Below, piece after piece: positions 1 to 7,577 of a stretch of DNA of 64,000 bases. This DNA is from Streptacidiphilus fuscans (GTDB taxonomy: Bacteria > Actinomycetota > Actinomycetes > Streptomycetales > Streptomycetaceae). The stretch is from assembly GCF_015690355.1 (NCBI RefSeq), contig NZ_JADPRT010000016.1, positions 62,001-126,000 of the forward strand, read 5' to 3'. The stretch's first letter is position 1, and each line of letters starts with the position of its first letter. The notes under the pieces were generated by a model that worked only from the letters and a program-made list of their open reading frames with translations, was not told where the DNA came from and searched no databases. A program made the position numbers and the translations under genes.

Positions 1-411
1 CGAGACCAGCGGCGCACCCGCCGCGATGGCCATGTCCATGATCTTGTGGATCTTCTGGGCGTGGGCCTCGCCCAGCGCGCCGCCGAAGATCCGGAAGTCG
101 TGCGCGTAGACGAACACCGTGCGGCCGTGGACCGTGCCCCACCCGGTGATCACACCGTCGGTGTAGGGCTTCTTCTTCTCCAGGCCGAACCCGGACGCCC
201 GGTGCCGACGCAGCGGCTCCACCTCGTTGAACGAGCCCTCGTCCAGCAGCAGCTCGATCCGCTCACGGGCGGTCAGCTTGCCCTTCGCGTGCTGTGCCTC
301 GGTCGCCGCCTCACTCGGACCCGCCAGCACCTGCTCGCGAATCGCGTGCAGCTCGGCGACGCGGCTCTCCGCGTCGCTCAGGCCGACGGGGGCTTCACGC
401 AGGACGGTCAT
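1..411 (-). CDS. pccB: Acyl-CoA (propionyl-CoA) carboxylase beta subunit, N-terminal part only
   Basis: This is the carboxyltransferase subunit that moves CO2 from biotin on the alpha subunit to propionyl-CoA or acetyl-CoA, giving methylmalonyl- or malonyl-CoA for fatty acid and polyketide synthesis in the cytoplasm. The 137 visible codons cover the N-terminal carboxyltransferase fold: QHAKGKLTARERIELLLDEG at about residues 40-60, the KKPYTDGVITGWGT strand and the FRIFGGALGEAHAQKIHKIM stretch. These match actinobacterial PccB/AccD proteins, which run to about 530 residues, so three quarters of the gene lies beyond the left edge. The start is ATG with GGAGAG 7-8 bases upstream. Substrate preference cannot be read from this fragment; the PccB call rests on overall similarity to the Streptomyces protein. 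Known PccB complexes also need a biotin-carrying alpha subunit and often a small epsilon subunit, neither visible here. Confidence 0.88.
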   Translation of the reverse strand, partial: MTVLREAPVGLSDAESRVAELHAIREQVLAGPSEAATEAQHAKGKLTARERIELLLDEGSFNEVEPLRRHRASGFGLEKKKPYTDGVITGWGTVHGRTVFVYAHDFRIFGGALGEAHAQKIHKIMDMAIAAGAPLVS

Positions 412-656
412 GAAGAACTCTCCAAGGTGTGTGTGGAACGGCCCGCCGCTGTAGAGGCGAACCAGCTCACCTCTACGACCCTACGAGGACGACCCAGCCA
501 ACAAGGGGTGCGACTCTGTACAAGACCTGAGCCCGGTTCCTGGTGAGGGTGTACAGGAGTGCACAGCGGCCACCTGCGTAGCAGCGAGGATCAGCGGGAC
601 AAGAGATCCCATGAAGGGGTCAAGAATTCATCCGTTCCTCACAAAGGACCCCTAGG

Positions 657-1325
657 GTGCCGCGCATGACGACTCCCGGCCCCACCCCACCCAACGGCCC
701 CAGCGGCCCCAGCGGCATCTCCGGTATCGGCGGCGTCTCGTCCGCCGAGGTTGCCGAGGCTCCCACGGCGACGGCGACTCCGGTCGTCTCTGTGGCGGTC
801 GCCGAGAAGAAGAGCTGGTCACCCCGGCCCAACGAGGTGCGCAGCCCCGAGCAGAAGGAGATGGACGAGCTCACCGACGAGGAGCTGGAGGCGCTGACCG
901 AGGAGACCATCTCCAAGGGCGTCCTCGGCGGGGCGAGCGCGGTCGTCGCCGCCGCGCTCGGACTGGTGTCGATCAGCGGGACCTGGCTGGGCACACTGCT
1001 CCAGCAGCGCCAGCAGCTGATCGGCAACATCGCCTCCTCCAGCAAGGCCGCCGCCGACCAGATCAAGGCCGGGTACACCGACCCGTGGCACCTGCTGGCC
1101 GCGTGGAACGGCGCGTTCGCGCTGGTGGCCGTGCTGGTCGGCGGCTTCACCGTGTTCGGCGGTCGCTTCCTCTCCTCGAGGGAGCTGCCGAGCTGGGTGC
1201 GTGCGGTGGCGTGGGCCGGTGTCGCCCTCGGCGTCATCGGCCTGTTCATCTCCGCCGCGATCTACTTCGACTTCTTCACCGCCGCGATCAAGCCTCCGGC
1301 GAGCTCGACGTCGCCGACGGGCTGA
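657..1325 (+). CDS. Small membrane protein of unknown function
   Basis: I do not recognise this 222-residue protein. The first 60 residues are rich in Pro, Gly and Ser and look disordered. An acidic helix follows (KEMDELTDEELEALTEETIS, about 74-93), then three hydrophobic segments near residues 97-115, 145-165 and 180-205, so it is probably an integral membrane protein with a cytoplasmic N-terminus. GTG is taken as the start because AAAGGA lies 8 bases upstream; the in-frame ATG at 666 is an alternative with AGGG upstream. It is divergent from pccB and convergent with the ABC-F gene, and its last 38 bases overlap the 3' end of that gene on the other strand. Such tail-to-tail overlap is common in streptomycetes. 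No catalytic motif is visible. Confidence 0.75.
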   Translation: MPRMTTPGPTPPNGPSGPSGISGIGGVSSAEVAEAPTATATPVVSVAVAEKKSWSPRPNEVRSPEQKEMDELTDEELEALTEETISKGVLGGASAVVAAALGLVSISGTWLGTLLQQRQQLIGNIASSSKAAADQIKAGYTDPWHLLAAWNGAFALVAVLVGGFTVFGGRFLSSRELPSWVRAVAWAGVALGVIGLFISAAIYFDFFTAAIKPPASSTSPTG

Positions 1326-3036
1326 CGTCGGCGCACGCCGTCGGTCCCATCGGGTCGATCCGTTCCATCCGTTCCATCCGCACCTCCCGGTCGATCCCGA
1401 TCTCGTCGAGGAACCGCTGGTCGTGGCTGACCACGATCAGCGCACCCCGGTAGCCGGCGAGCGCGGTGGTGAGTTGACGGACCCCGGCCAGGTCCAGGTT
1501 GTTGGTCGGCTCGTCCAGCAGGAGCACCTGCGGGGCGGGCTCGGCCAGCATCAGGGCGGCCAGGGTCGCCCGGAAGCGCTCGCCGCCGGAGAGCGTGCCG
1601 ACCGGCTGGTCGGCACGCGCTCCACGGAAGAGGAACCGGGCCAGCCGGGCCCGCAGCGCGTTCTCGGTCGCCTGCGGCGCGAACCGGGCCGCGTTGGCCA
1701 CCACGCTCAGCTCCTCGTCCAACAGGTCGAGGCGCTGCGGCAGATACCGCACCGGCACCGGCCGGTGCACCTCGCCCGCCAGCGGTGCGAGCTCGCCGAC
1801 GACGGTGCGCAGCAGCGTGGTCTTGCCGCTGCCGTTCGGGCCGACCAGCGCGACCCGCTCGGGGCCGCGCAGCTCCAGACCGATCCGCGCGCCGTCCGGG
1901 CCGCCCCCGTCCTCACCCTCACGCTCACCCTCACGCTCGCGCTCGGCGATGCCCCCGGGGGCCGCGCCGTGTTGGAGCAGGACGTCCATCAGCGTCAGCA
2001 CGGTCCGGCCCGCCGGGACCTCGGTCGCGGGCAGGTCGACGCGGATCTCGTCGTCGTCCCGCACGGCGAGCTCGGCCGCGGACAGGCGTTCGCGGGCGGC
2101 CTCGACCTTGCCCTCGTGCTCCGTGCGGAGCCTGCCCGCCGACACCTGGGCGGTGCGCTTGCGGACCCGCATGACCGCCCTGGGCTCACGCTTGATCTCG
2201 AACATCTTGTCGCCGAAGCGCTTGCGGCGGGCCAGTTTCACCTGGGTGTCCGCCAGTTCGCGGCGCTGTCGGCGCAGGTCCGCCTCGGCGACGCGGACGT
2301 CGCGTTCGGCCGCCTCCTGGGCCACCGCCAACGCCTCCTCGTACTCGGAGTAGTTGCCGCCGAACCAGGTGACCTCGTGGTCGCGCAGTTCGGCGACCCG
2401 ATCGACCAGGTCCAGCAGCGTCCGGTCGTGGCTGACCAGGACCAGCGTGCCGCGGAACTCGGTGACGGAGCGGTAGAGCCGTTCCCTGGCAACGGAGTCC
2501 AGGTTGTTGGTCGGCTCGTCGAGCAGCAGCACGTCCGGCCGCCGCAGCAACTGCCCGGCCAGGCCGAGCAGGACGCCCTCGCCTCCGGAGAGCTCGCCGA
2601 TCCGGCGGTCCAGGCCGAGGTGGCCGAGGCCGAGCCGGTCCAGCTCGGCCACGGCCCGCTCCTCGACGTCCCAGTCGTCGCCGATGACGGCGTAGTTCTC
2701 GTCGCTGACCTCGCCGCGTTCGATCGCGTGGAGGGCGGCGCGCTTGTCGGCGATGCCGAGCGCGACGTCCACCGGCAGCTCGGCGGCGAGCGGGAGTTGC
2801 TGCGGCAGGTAGCCGAGGGTGCCCTCGACCCGGATGCGTCCGGCCTCCGGCGTGAGCTCCCCGGCGATCAACCGGAGCAGAGTGGACTTGCCGCTGCCGT
2901 TACGGCCGATCAGGCCGGTGCAGCCCGCGCCGACGACGAAGTCGAGGCCGGCCAGGACAGGCACGCCGTCGGGCCAGGTGTAGTCGAGGCCGGTGCAGAC
3001 GACGGCGGGCATGGGCAGGTTGTCGGTGCGATGCAT
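1288..3036 (-). CDS. ABC-F family ATPase (ribosome-associated, antibiotic-resistance type)
   Basis: A 582-residue soluble protein with two ABC ATPase domains on one chain and no membrane segment, the ABC-F layout. Domain 1 has Walker A GLIGRNGSGKSTLL, signature LSGGEGVLLG and Walker B LLLDEPTNNLD; domain 2 has VGPNGSGKTTLL, LSGGERFRATLA and LLLDEPTNNLD, with the catalytic Glu present in both. The charged linker at about residues 220-330 corresponds to the arm that reaches toward the P-site tRNA in ribosome-bound members. ABC-F proteins either displace ribosome-targeting antibiotics or tune translation. The resistance reading is favoured by the upstream WblC-type promoter and leader-ORF attenuator. 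The start is ATG with GGGAG 7 bases upstream. The second domain carries an extra acidic/Arg insertion (repeated GERE) near residue 370. Which drug it protects against cannot be told from sequence. Confidence 0.88.
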   Translation of the reverse strand: MHRTDNLPMPAVVCTGLDYTWPDGVPVLAGLDFVVGAGCTGLIGRNGSGKSTLLRLIAGELTPEAGRIRVEGTLGYLPQQLPLAAELPVDVALGIADKRAALHAIERGEVSDENYAVIGDDWDVEERAVAELDRLGLGHLGLDRRIGELSGGEGVLLGLAGQLLRRPDVLLLDEPTNNLDSVARERLYRSVTEFRGTLVLVSHDRTLLDLVDRVAELRDHEVTWFGGNYSEYEEALAVAQEAAERDVRVAEADLRRQRRELADTQVKLARRKRFGDKMFEIKREPRAVMRVRKRTAQVSAGRLRTEHEGKVEAARERLSAAELAVRDDDEIRVDLPATEVPAGRTVLTLMDVLLQHGAAPGGIAEREREGEREGEDGGGPDGARIGLELRGPERVALVGPNGSGKTTLLRTVVGELAPLAGEVHRPVPVRYLPQRLDLLDEELSVVANAARFAPQATENALRARLARFLFRGARADQPVGTLSGGERFRATLAALMLAEPAPQVLLLDEPTNNLDLAGVRQLTTALAGYRGALIVVSHDQRFLDEIGIDREVRMERMERIDPMGPTACADVSPSATSSSPEA

Positions 3037-3106
3037 AGGGCGACTCCCGGTGTCGTGGTGGTGGATTCCAGCGGCACGGAGGGAGACTCAGGCGACCCGA
3101 CGGGGT

Positions 3107-3244
3107 TCAGGGAACGGCGCTCGCGTGGCACAGAGGTGTGCTGACGACGCGGCGCGCGAGGGAACGGCGCAGGCACTGCTGCTGCGCGCGGGCATGCAAA
3201 AGCCGCCCGGGCGAGAAGGCATGGCTGGCTGAGGTCGGGTACAT
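3107..3244 (-). CDS. Candidate 45-codon leader ORF of the ABC-F gene
   Basis: A short reading frame sits in the leader of the ABC-F transcript. It starts with ATG, has GGGAG four bases before it, encodes 45 residues (MYPTSASHAFSPGRLLHARA at the N-terminus) and stops 70 bases before the ABC-F start. Codons 12-14 (CCC GGG CGG region) overlap the 3' arm of a stem whose 5' arm lies just after the likely transcription start, so a translating or stalled ribosome would occupy the arm. This is the arrangement used in ribosome-mediated attenuation of drug-inducible ABC-F genes. Even nearer the promoter, AAGGAG precedes a four-codon frame TTG-CTT-TGC-TGA (3267-3256), which could be an alternative leader ORF. 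Translation of either is an inference. Confidence 0.45.
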   Translation of the reverse strand: MYPTSASHAFSPGRLLHARAQQQCLRRSLARRVVSTPLCHASAVP

Positions 3245-3288
3245 GGTCTCCCAACTCAGCAAAGCAACGGCCTACTCCTTCGGGCGGC
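3202..3288 (-). promoter_or_regulatory. Long-range stem with T-run: candidate transcription attenuator
   Basis: The arms GCCGCCCG and CGGGCGGC (minus strand, 3288-3281 and 3209-3202) are perfect 8-bp complements, and the second arm is followed at once by CTTTTG, as in an intrinsic terminator. The 71-base loop contains the ribosome-binding site and first codons of the leader ORF. The 3' arm can also fold locally, because CGCCCGGGCG is self-complementary, which gives a competing structure. Confidence 0.5.
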
Positions 3289-3304
3289 AACAACGACGTG
3301 TTCC

Positions 3305-3333
3305 ACGGTACGGCGGAGTCCTGGACCGCGCAA
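3305..3333 (-). promoter_or_regulatory. WblC/WhiB7-type promoter of the ABC-F gene
   Basis: On the minus strand TTGCGC (-35) and TACCGT (-10) are separated by exactly 17 bases, and the run GTAAAAACCCT lies directly upstream of the -35. An AT-rich patch abutting a sigma-70 -35 element is the known signature of promoters activated by WhiB7 (WblC in Streptomyces), the antibiotic-responsive regulator of ABC-F and methyltransferase genes. The predicted start site is near 3298, about ten bases before the first arm of the attenuator. Confidence 0.6.
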
Positions 3334-3462
3334 AGGGTTTTTACGCGAGTGGTGCCCGACGCCGCCGCCTCGCCCAAGCGGGTGGCCCCGTTCGAGCGAA
3401 TGCGCCGCTGCTGTCGTCGTGTCAGCCCGGGTGCCGGCGAACGGGTTTGTCATCGTGCGGGC

Positions 3463-4098
3463 ATGCGCGTCCTTCTCCGCTTCGCCCTCGTCGCCGCCGC
3501 CTGCACCGCGCTGCTGGGCGCCGCCGCCCCCGCCACGCCCGACGCACCGCGTGAGGGCGCCGACTTCGTCCGCCTCGCCCACCCGGTGCGGACCGCGCCC
3601 CGCGAGGTCGTCGAGGTGTTCTGGTACAACTGCTCGCACTCCTACCAGTTGGAGCAGCCGCTGGACGACTGGGCCGCGCAGCAGAACCCGCCGGTGGTGA
3701 TCAAGCGCATCCCGGCCGCGTGGCCGGACAAGCCGGCGATGATGGCCTACGCCCGGCTCTACTACACGCTGGCCAAGCTGGGCGTCGCCGACCAGGATGC
3801 GCTGCAGGTCTTCCACGCCGTCCGCGACGAGCAGACGGACCTGACCCAGGAGCCCGCCGTGCTGGACTGGGCCCAGAGCCAGGGCCTGGACCCGAACGCC
3901 GTCAAGCAGGCCTACGAGTCGCAGGACGTCTGGGACGAGACGCAGGCCGCCCCCGCACTGCGCGACCGGTACCAGACCGACGAGATGCCCAGCGTGATCG
4001 TCGGCGGGACGTACCGGACCTCGCCGTTCATCGTGCCGGAGGGCGTGGACGGGGTGGTCCCGGTCGTCGACTGGCTCTACCAGCACGCCGGGAACTGA
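3463..4098 (+). CDS. DsbA-like secreted thioredoxin-fold protein with a CxxS active site
   Basis: A 211-residue protein with an N-terminal signal segment (LLRFALVAAACTALLGAAA) followed by a DsbA-type thioredoxin fold. VVEVFWYNCSHSYQLE lies where DsbA has FFxxxCPHCYxFE, and VPSVIVGG-like MPSVIVGGTY near the C-terminus provides the cis-Pro loop. DsbA oxidises cysteine pairs in exported proteins. Here the second cysteine of CxxC is serine (CSHS), so only the nucleophilic cysteine remains and ordinary disulfide exchange by this site is not expected; isomerase, glutathionylation-type or purely binding roles are possible. The ATG start gives a sensible signal peptide, though a clear ribosome-binding site is lacking. 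The signal-segment cysteine (AAACTALLG) could be a lipobox, but it is not a convincing one. The gene is divergent from the ABC-F leader. Confidence 0.75.
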   Translation: MRVLLRFALVAAACTALLGAAAPATPDAPREGADFVRLAHPVRTAPREVVEVFWYNCSHSYQLEQPLDDWAAQQNPPVVIKRIPAAWPDKPAMMAYARLYYTLAKLGVADQDALQVFHAVRDEQTDLTQEPAVLDWAQSQGLDPNAVKQAYESQDVWDETQAAPALRDRYQTDEMPSVIVGGTYRTSPFIVPEGVDGVVPVVDWLYQHAGN

Positions 4099-4145
4099 CC
4101 GGCCCGCGACCGGCCCCGCGACCGGCGTGAGCGGAGCCGCCGCGG

Positions 4146-5510
4146 TCAGGCGAACTCGCGCAGCCGGGGCCTGACGCCCGTCAGCACCAGCAGCAGCGCC
4201 AGTCCGAGCAGCACGGCGGAGGTGGCGGCCCAGCCGCTCAGGTCGCTGTCGGCGGCCTCGGTGTGGGAGGCGAAGGCCGCGGCATGGGTCGCGGCCAGGT
4301 CGTCCAGGTGGACCGAGAAGTCGTAGTAGGCGAAGCCGACGTCCTCGCGACCCACCCCGGTGAGCTGGATGGCCGCCTGGTTGACGTCGCCGCCGTCGGC
4401 GACCGCGCGCAGGCTGGTGTCGGTCGCCAGATAGGCCGAGAACCGCTGCTGGACAACGGCCACGGCGGCGCTGTCGGCGCTGCTGTCGGCGGCCAGCAGC
4501 GTCCGGACCTGCGTCGCGTCGGACTGGAACTGGGCGGCCAGCGCGTCGCGGTAGCCGGGGTCGACGACCCAGCGGCTCTCGCGCGACTCCGCGTCCACGG
4601 CGACCACGGCGGCCTGGGCGAGCCGCGCGTAGGGCGTGTAGCCCTGGTTCACCGCCGCGTCGACCTCGCTCGCCGTGCCCAGCAGCGCCGAGGCCGAGCC
4701 GAGCACGAGCGCCAGCACGCAGGCGGTCGCGACGACCAGCGGCAGGTTGAGGACGCGCCGGTAGCGGCGGGCCAGGTCCCGCTGCCACCAGAGCAGGGCG
4801 AGCAGCGCCAGCAGGCCGAGCGCGACCAGCAGCCAGGCGGAGACGAGGGCGGCGGTGTGGGCCGCGTCCCGGTCGGCGTCCACCTGCGCGTCGGCGGTGG
4901 CCATCACGGCACGGACCTGCGGCAGCAGGCTGCTCTGGAGCAGCGCGTCGGCCTGGGCGTAGTTGTCGAGCGCCACGGGAGACGGCTGGCCCACGATGGG
5001 GTCGGCCTGGGTGCCGACCGCGTACTCCTCGGTGCCGGTCCACTGGTCGTAGAGGGAGAGCTGGTCGAGCAGCGGCTGCACCTTGTCCGCCCCGGCGGAG
5101 ACGGCCAGCGCGGACAACTGCTGCGACGCGTCGGTCTGGTCGGTCTGGGCGGTCAGCGCCGCCAGCACGCCGTCGTCGACCAGCTCCGGGGTGGCCCCCG
5201 GCGCGGGCGGCACGGCCGAGTAGCCGACGACCAGCGACTTGGCCCGCTGCGCGTCGAGGTCGGACAGCGCCCGGTACAACTGCCCCGCCGCGACGGCACG
5301 CGGCTCGGAGACGTCGGTCAGCTGCCGCGTCCGCGCGGCGGTGTCGGCGAGGCCGAGCAGCGCGGCGGTCAGCAGGGCGGCGGTGAGCAACAGCGCGACG
5401 CCGGCCTGGGTCCGCAGCCGCGCCACGGGACCGGCGAGGCCGCGACGTATGGAGTCACGGCCCACAGGGCGTCTGGCAGGGAGAGAGGCCGACGAGAGAG
5501 TGGCTGTCAC
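4146..5510 (-). CDS. Four-helix membrane protein with two extracytoplasmic helical domains (GlnX-like topology)
   Basis: A 454-residue protein with transmembrane segments near residues 36-56, 218-240, 253-276 and 425-445. Between helices 1-2 and 3-4 lie two alpha-helical, Ala/Asp/Gln-rich stretches of about 160 and 150 residues that would be outside the membrane, as in four-helix-bundle ligand-sensing domains (TarH/CHASE3-like). This topology is like GlnX, the membrane partner of the GlnH-PknG amino-acid sensing system in actinobacteria, but no glnH or pknG gene is nearby, so the link is only structural. No kinase or cyclase domain is fused. The annotated start is GTG; no clear ribosome-binding site precedes it, so the start is uncertain. 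It is divergent from the DedA-like gene. Confidence 0.7.
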   Translation of the reverse strand: MTATLSSASLPARRPVGRDSIRRGLAGPVARLRTQAGVALLLTAALLTAALLGLADTAARTRQLTDVSEPRAVAAGQLYRALSDLDAQRAKSLVVGYSAVPPAPGATPELVDDGVLAALTAQTDQTDASQQLSALAVSAGADKVQPLLDQLSLYDQWTGTEEYAVGTQADPIVGQPSPVALDNYAQADALLQSSLLPQVRAVMATADAQVDADRDAAHTAALVSAWLLVALGLLALLALLWWQRDLARRYRRVLNLPLVVATACVLALVLGSASALLGTASEVDAAVNQGYTPYARLAQAAVVAVDAESRESRWVVDPGYRDALAAQFQSDATQVRTLLAADSSADSAAVAVVQQRFSAYLATDTSLRAVADGGDVNQAAIQLTGVGREDVGFAYYDFSVHLDDLAATHAAAFASHTEAADSDLSGWAATSAVLLGLALLLVLTGVRPRLREFA

Positions 5511-5816
5511 GGTGACGACGGTAGAAAGTCGAGCCTGCGCCCAACTGACATGCAGTCAGCCGTTCGGTGAACTCGGTGTCACGAAGCGATAGCGGAGTGT
5601 CGATAAGCGATTTCTTTCCGTGTCGCCCAACCCACTCTTCGTGTTCACAGCGTTTACCCAGGTAAGAACGGAGTGAGCAGGGTTACCAAGAGTCGGTTTC
5701 CGGTGTGATCATGTGAGCCGCTAGCGTTGGTCAGCGGTCTGGCTTCTCAGCCATCTGGGGGCACCGGCAGACCAGCAGGCGGAAACACGACAGAGCAGGA
5801 CAAGGGAGCTGGCAGC

Positions 5817-6455
5817 GTGAGCAGTGTGCTGGGCTTCTTCGCGTCCTGGTGGTTCCTGATCGCCGCGCTGCTGGCCGTCTTCGCTGACGCGTTCATTCCC
5901 TTCGTGCCGAGCGCCACGATCGTGGTCGCCGCCGCCCTGGAATCCGGCGAGAACCATCTGCCGCTGCCGTTCGTCGGCGGCGGTGTCGCCGCCGCGTCCT
6001 TCGCGGCCGACCTGGTCCTGCTCAACATCGCCCGCCGTGGCGCGGGACGCGCGCGCCGCTGGATCGCGCGCCGCGCGGGCACGGCGGACGCCGCGGCGTC
6101 CGTGCTGCAGGCGCTGGAGCAGAAGCCCGGACGCACCGTCGTCGTCGCCCGCTTCGTGCCCGGCGGCCGCAGCGTGCTGGACCTGGCGGTCGGCACCGCG
6201 GAGCGGCCTCCGGCCCGGTTCGTGCAGTGGTCCGCGGCCTCGGCGGCGATCTGGGCGACCTACATCATCTGCATGGGCTGGCTGAACGAGGACGCGTTCC
6301 GCACGGCGTGGCTGAGCGTGGCCGTCTCCTTCCTGGCGACCACCACGGTCAGCGCGTTCGTCGCCCGCCACGTCGCCCGCCACCGCGCTCGCGCGCGCGC
6401 CGCGGGGGTCGCGGCCGCGGCCGAGGAAGACCCCGCCCTCGCCGAGGCGGCGTAG
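5817..6455 (+). CDS. DedA/VTT-domain membrane protein
   Basis: A 212-residue integral membrane protein. FADAFIPFVPSATIVVAAAL near the N-terminus, VVVARFVPGGRSVLDLAVGT in the middle and the WATYIICMGWL segment are the features of DedA-type proteins (VTT domain), including the conserved Arg-x-x-Pro-Gly-Gly-Arg re-entrant motif. DedA proteins help flip undecaprenyl-phosphate or phospholipids across the membrane and support envelope homeostasis. The start is GTG at 5817 with GGGAG nine bases upstream; an upstream in-frame GTG lacks such a site and would add a non-hydrophobic extension. The C-terminal tail is rich in Arg and Ala and is probably cytoplasmic. The substrate is not predictable. Its 3' end is followed directly by a long palindromic repeat. 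Confidence 0.78.
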   Translation: MSSVLGFFASWWFLIAALLAVFADAFIPFVPSATIVVAAALESGENHLPLPFVGGGVAAASFAADLVLLNIARRGAGRARRWIARRAGTADAAASVLQALEQKPGRTVVVARFVPGGRSVLDLAVGTAERPPARFVQWSAASAAIWATYIICMGWLNEDAFRTAWLSVAVSFLATTTVSAFVARHVARHRARARAAGVAAAAEEDPALAEAA

Positions 6456-6480
6456 CCGCCCCTTCTGCGGCCGGGGACCA

Positions 6481-6692
6481 TGCACTACCTGGGGGCGCGG
6501 GGCTCTGCTGATATGCGGCTCCGCCGCGTGAGCGCGACCTGTCACTGACGCTCCCGCAGGTAGGTGCACTCCGCTCAGGGGCGCGGGGAACTGCGCGACA
6601 AGCCACCCACGCACGTGGTTCACCGAACGAGCAGGGCCATCCGCACAGGGTGGTTGATCGCGCCGTTCCCCGCGCCCCTGAGGTGGTGCAAC
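6481..6692. repeat. Streptomycete long palindromic repeat, copy 1 (double unit)
   Basis: The whole gap between two convergent genes is filled by a GC-rich repeat. A first unit (6481-6573) begins GCACTACCTGGGGGCGCGG; a second has perfect 15-bp arms AGGGGCGCGGGGAAC (6577-6591) and GTTCCCCGCGCCCCT (6665-6679) and ends in GGTGGTGCAACT. Parts recur almost base for base near 35.6 kb and 63.5 kb. It can fold into long cruciform or RNA stems and probably acts as a bidirectional terminator or an mRNA 3' end. Confidence 0.75.
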
Positions 6693-7577
6693 TCACTCCG
6701 CGAGCAAAAGCTCTGCTATCCGCCCCACAGGGCCCGCTCCGGTCAGGAGCGTGTAGTGGTTGGTGTCCGGCACGACCTCGGCCGGCACGCGGGTGGTGTC
6801 CAGACCCGCCGCGGCCAAGCGCGGAGCGTCCAGCAGGGCCTGGGGCTCGTCGAAGAGCCCGCGTTCGGCGAGGAGGAGGCGGGTCGGCATGGTCAGCCCG
6901 TGGACCGACGCCAGAACCTCAGCGTCGAAGACCCCCAAGCCGTCCGTGCGGATCGCGTCCAGGACGCAGGAGGACCGGAACGTCGGCGCCTCGCCGACCA
7001 GATCCCGCTGCAGGTAGGAATCGATCTCCGGCGACCACGCCGCCCGCAGCGCAGGGTGGGGCTGCCAGAAGGCGCGGTACGCGTCCCTGCTCTCGAAGGT
7101 CATGGAGAGCCGCTCCATCGCGGGCCCCAGGACCGCGGTGAGCAGCTCGTCGCCCGCCAGCCCCGCCGGAGGCGGGAAGCCGACGCCGCCGTCGACCAGC
7201 AGGACGCTGCGGAACAGCTTCGGGTACCGCGCAGCGGCCAGCGCAGCGACGAACGCGCCCATGGAGTGGCCCGTCAGCGTCACCGGTCCCCCACCCGCGA
7301 GGGACTCGACGACCGCGGCGACGTCCGCCGCGTGCGCGCCGAGGCCCCACGAGCCGCCGACACCCGCGCTCGCCGCGCGGCCGCGCAGATCCGGGGCGAG
7401 CAGGGTGACGCGCCCGGCCAGCGCGCGAGCGACCGCACCCCAGGCCAGGCCGTTGGCGGTGATGCCGTGCAGGGCCACCACCACGGGCGCGTCGGGGACC
7501 GCCGCAGGCCAGCGCAGCACCGTCAACTCGCCGCCCTCGACCGGGACGGCGACCTCCTCGAACTCCGGGACCGTCAT
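6693..7577 (-). CDS. Alpha/beta hydrolase
   Basis: A 294-residue alpha/beta-hydrolase. ALHGITANGLAW carries the oxyanion HG motif, LTGHSMGAFVAAL is the nucleophile elbow with Ser in GHSMG, LLAERGLFDEPQ lies in the region of the acid, and PDTNHYTLL holds the likely catalytic His. The family hydrolyses esters, amides or epoxides; the substrate is unknown. The ATG overlaps the stop codon of livM in an ATGA, so it is translationally coupled and is the last gene of the liv operon. This suggests it acts on the transported compound or on a product derived from it. The stop lies at the edge of the palindromic repeat shared with the convergent DedA-like gene, which may terminate both transcripts. Confidence 0.85.
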   Translation of the reverse strand: MTVPEFEEVAVPVEGGELTVLRWPAAVPDAPVVVALHGITANGLAWGAVARALAGRVTLLAPDLRGRAASAGVGGSWGLGAHAADVAAVVESLAGGGPVTLTGHSMGAFVAALAAARYPKLFRSVLLVDGGVGFPPPAGLAGDELLTAVLGPAMERLSMTFESRDAYRAFWQPHPALRAAWSPEIDSYLQRDLVGEAPTFRSSCVLDAIRTDGLGVFDAEVLASVHGLTMPTRLLLAERGLFDEPQALLDAPRLAAAGLDTTRVPAEVVPDTNHYTLLTGAGPVGRIAELLLAE

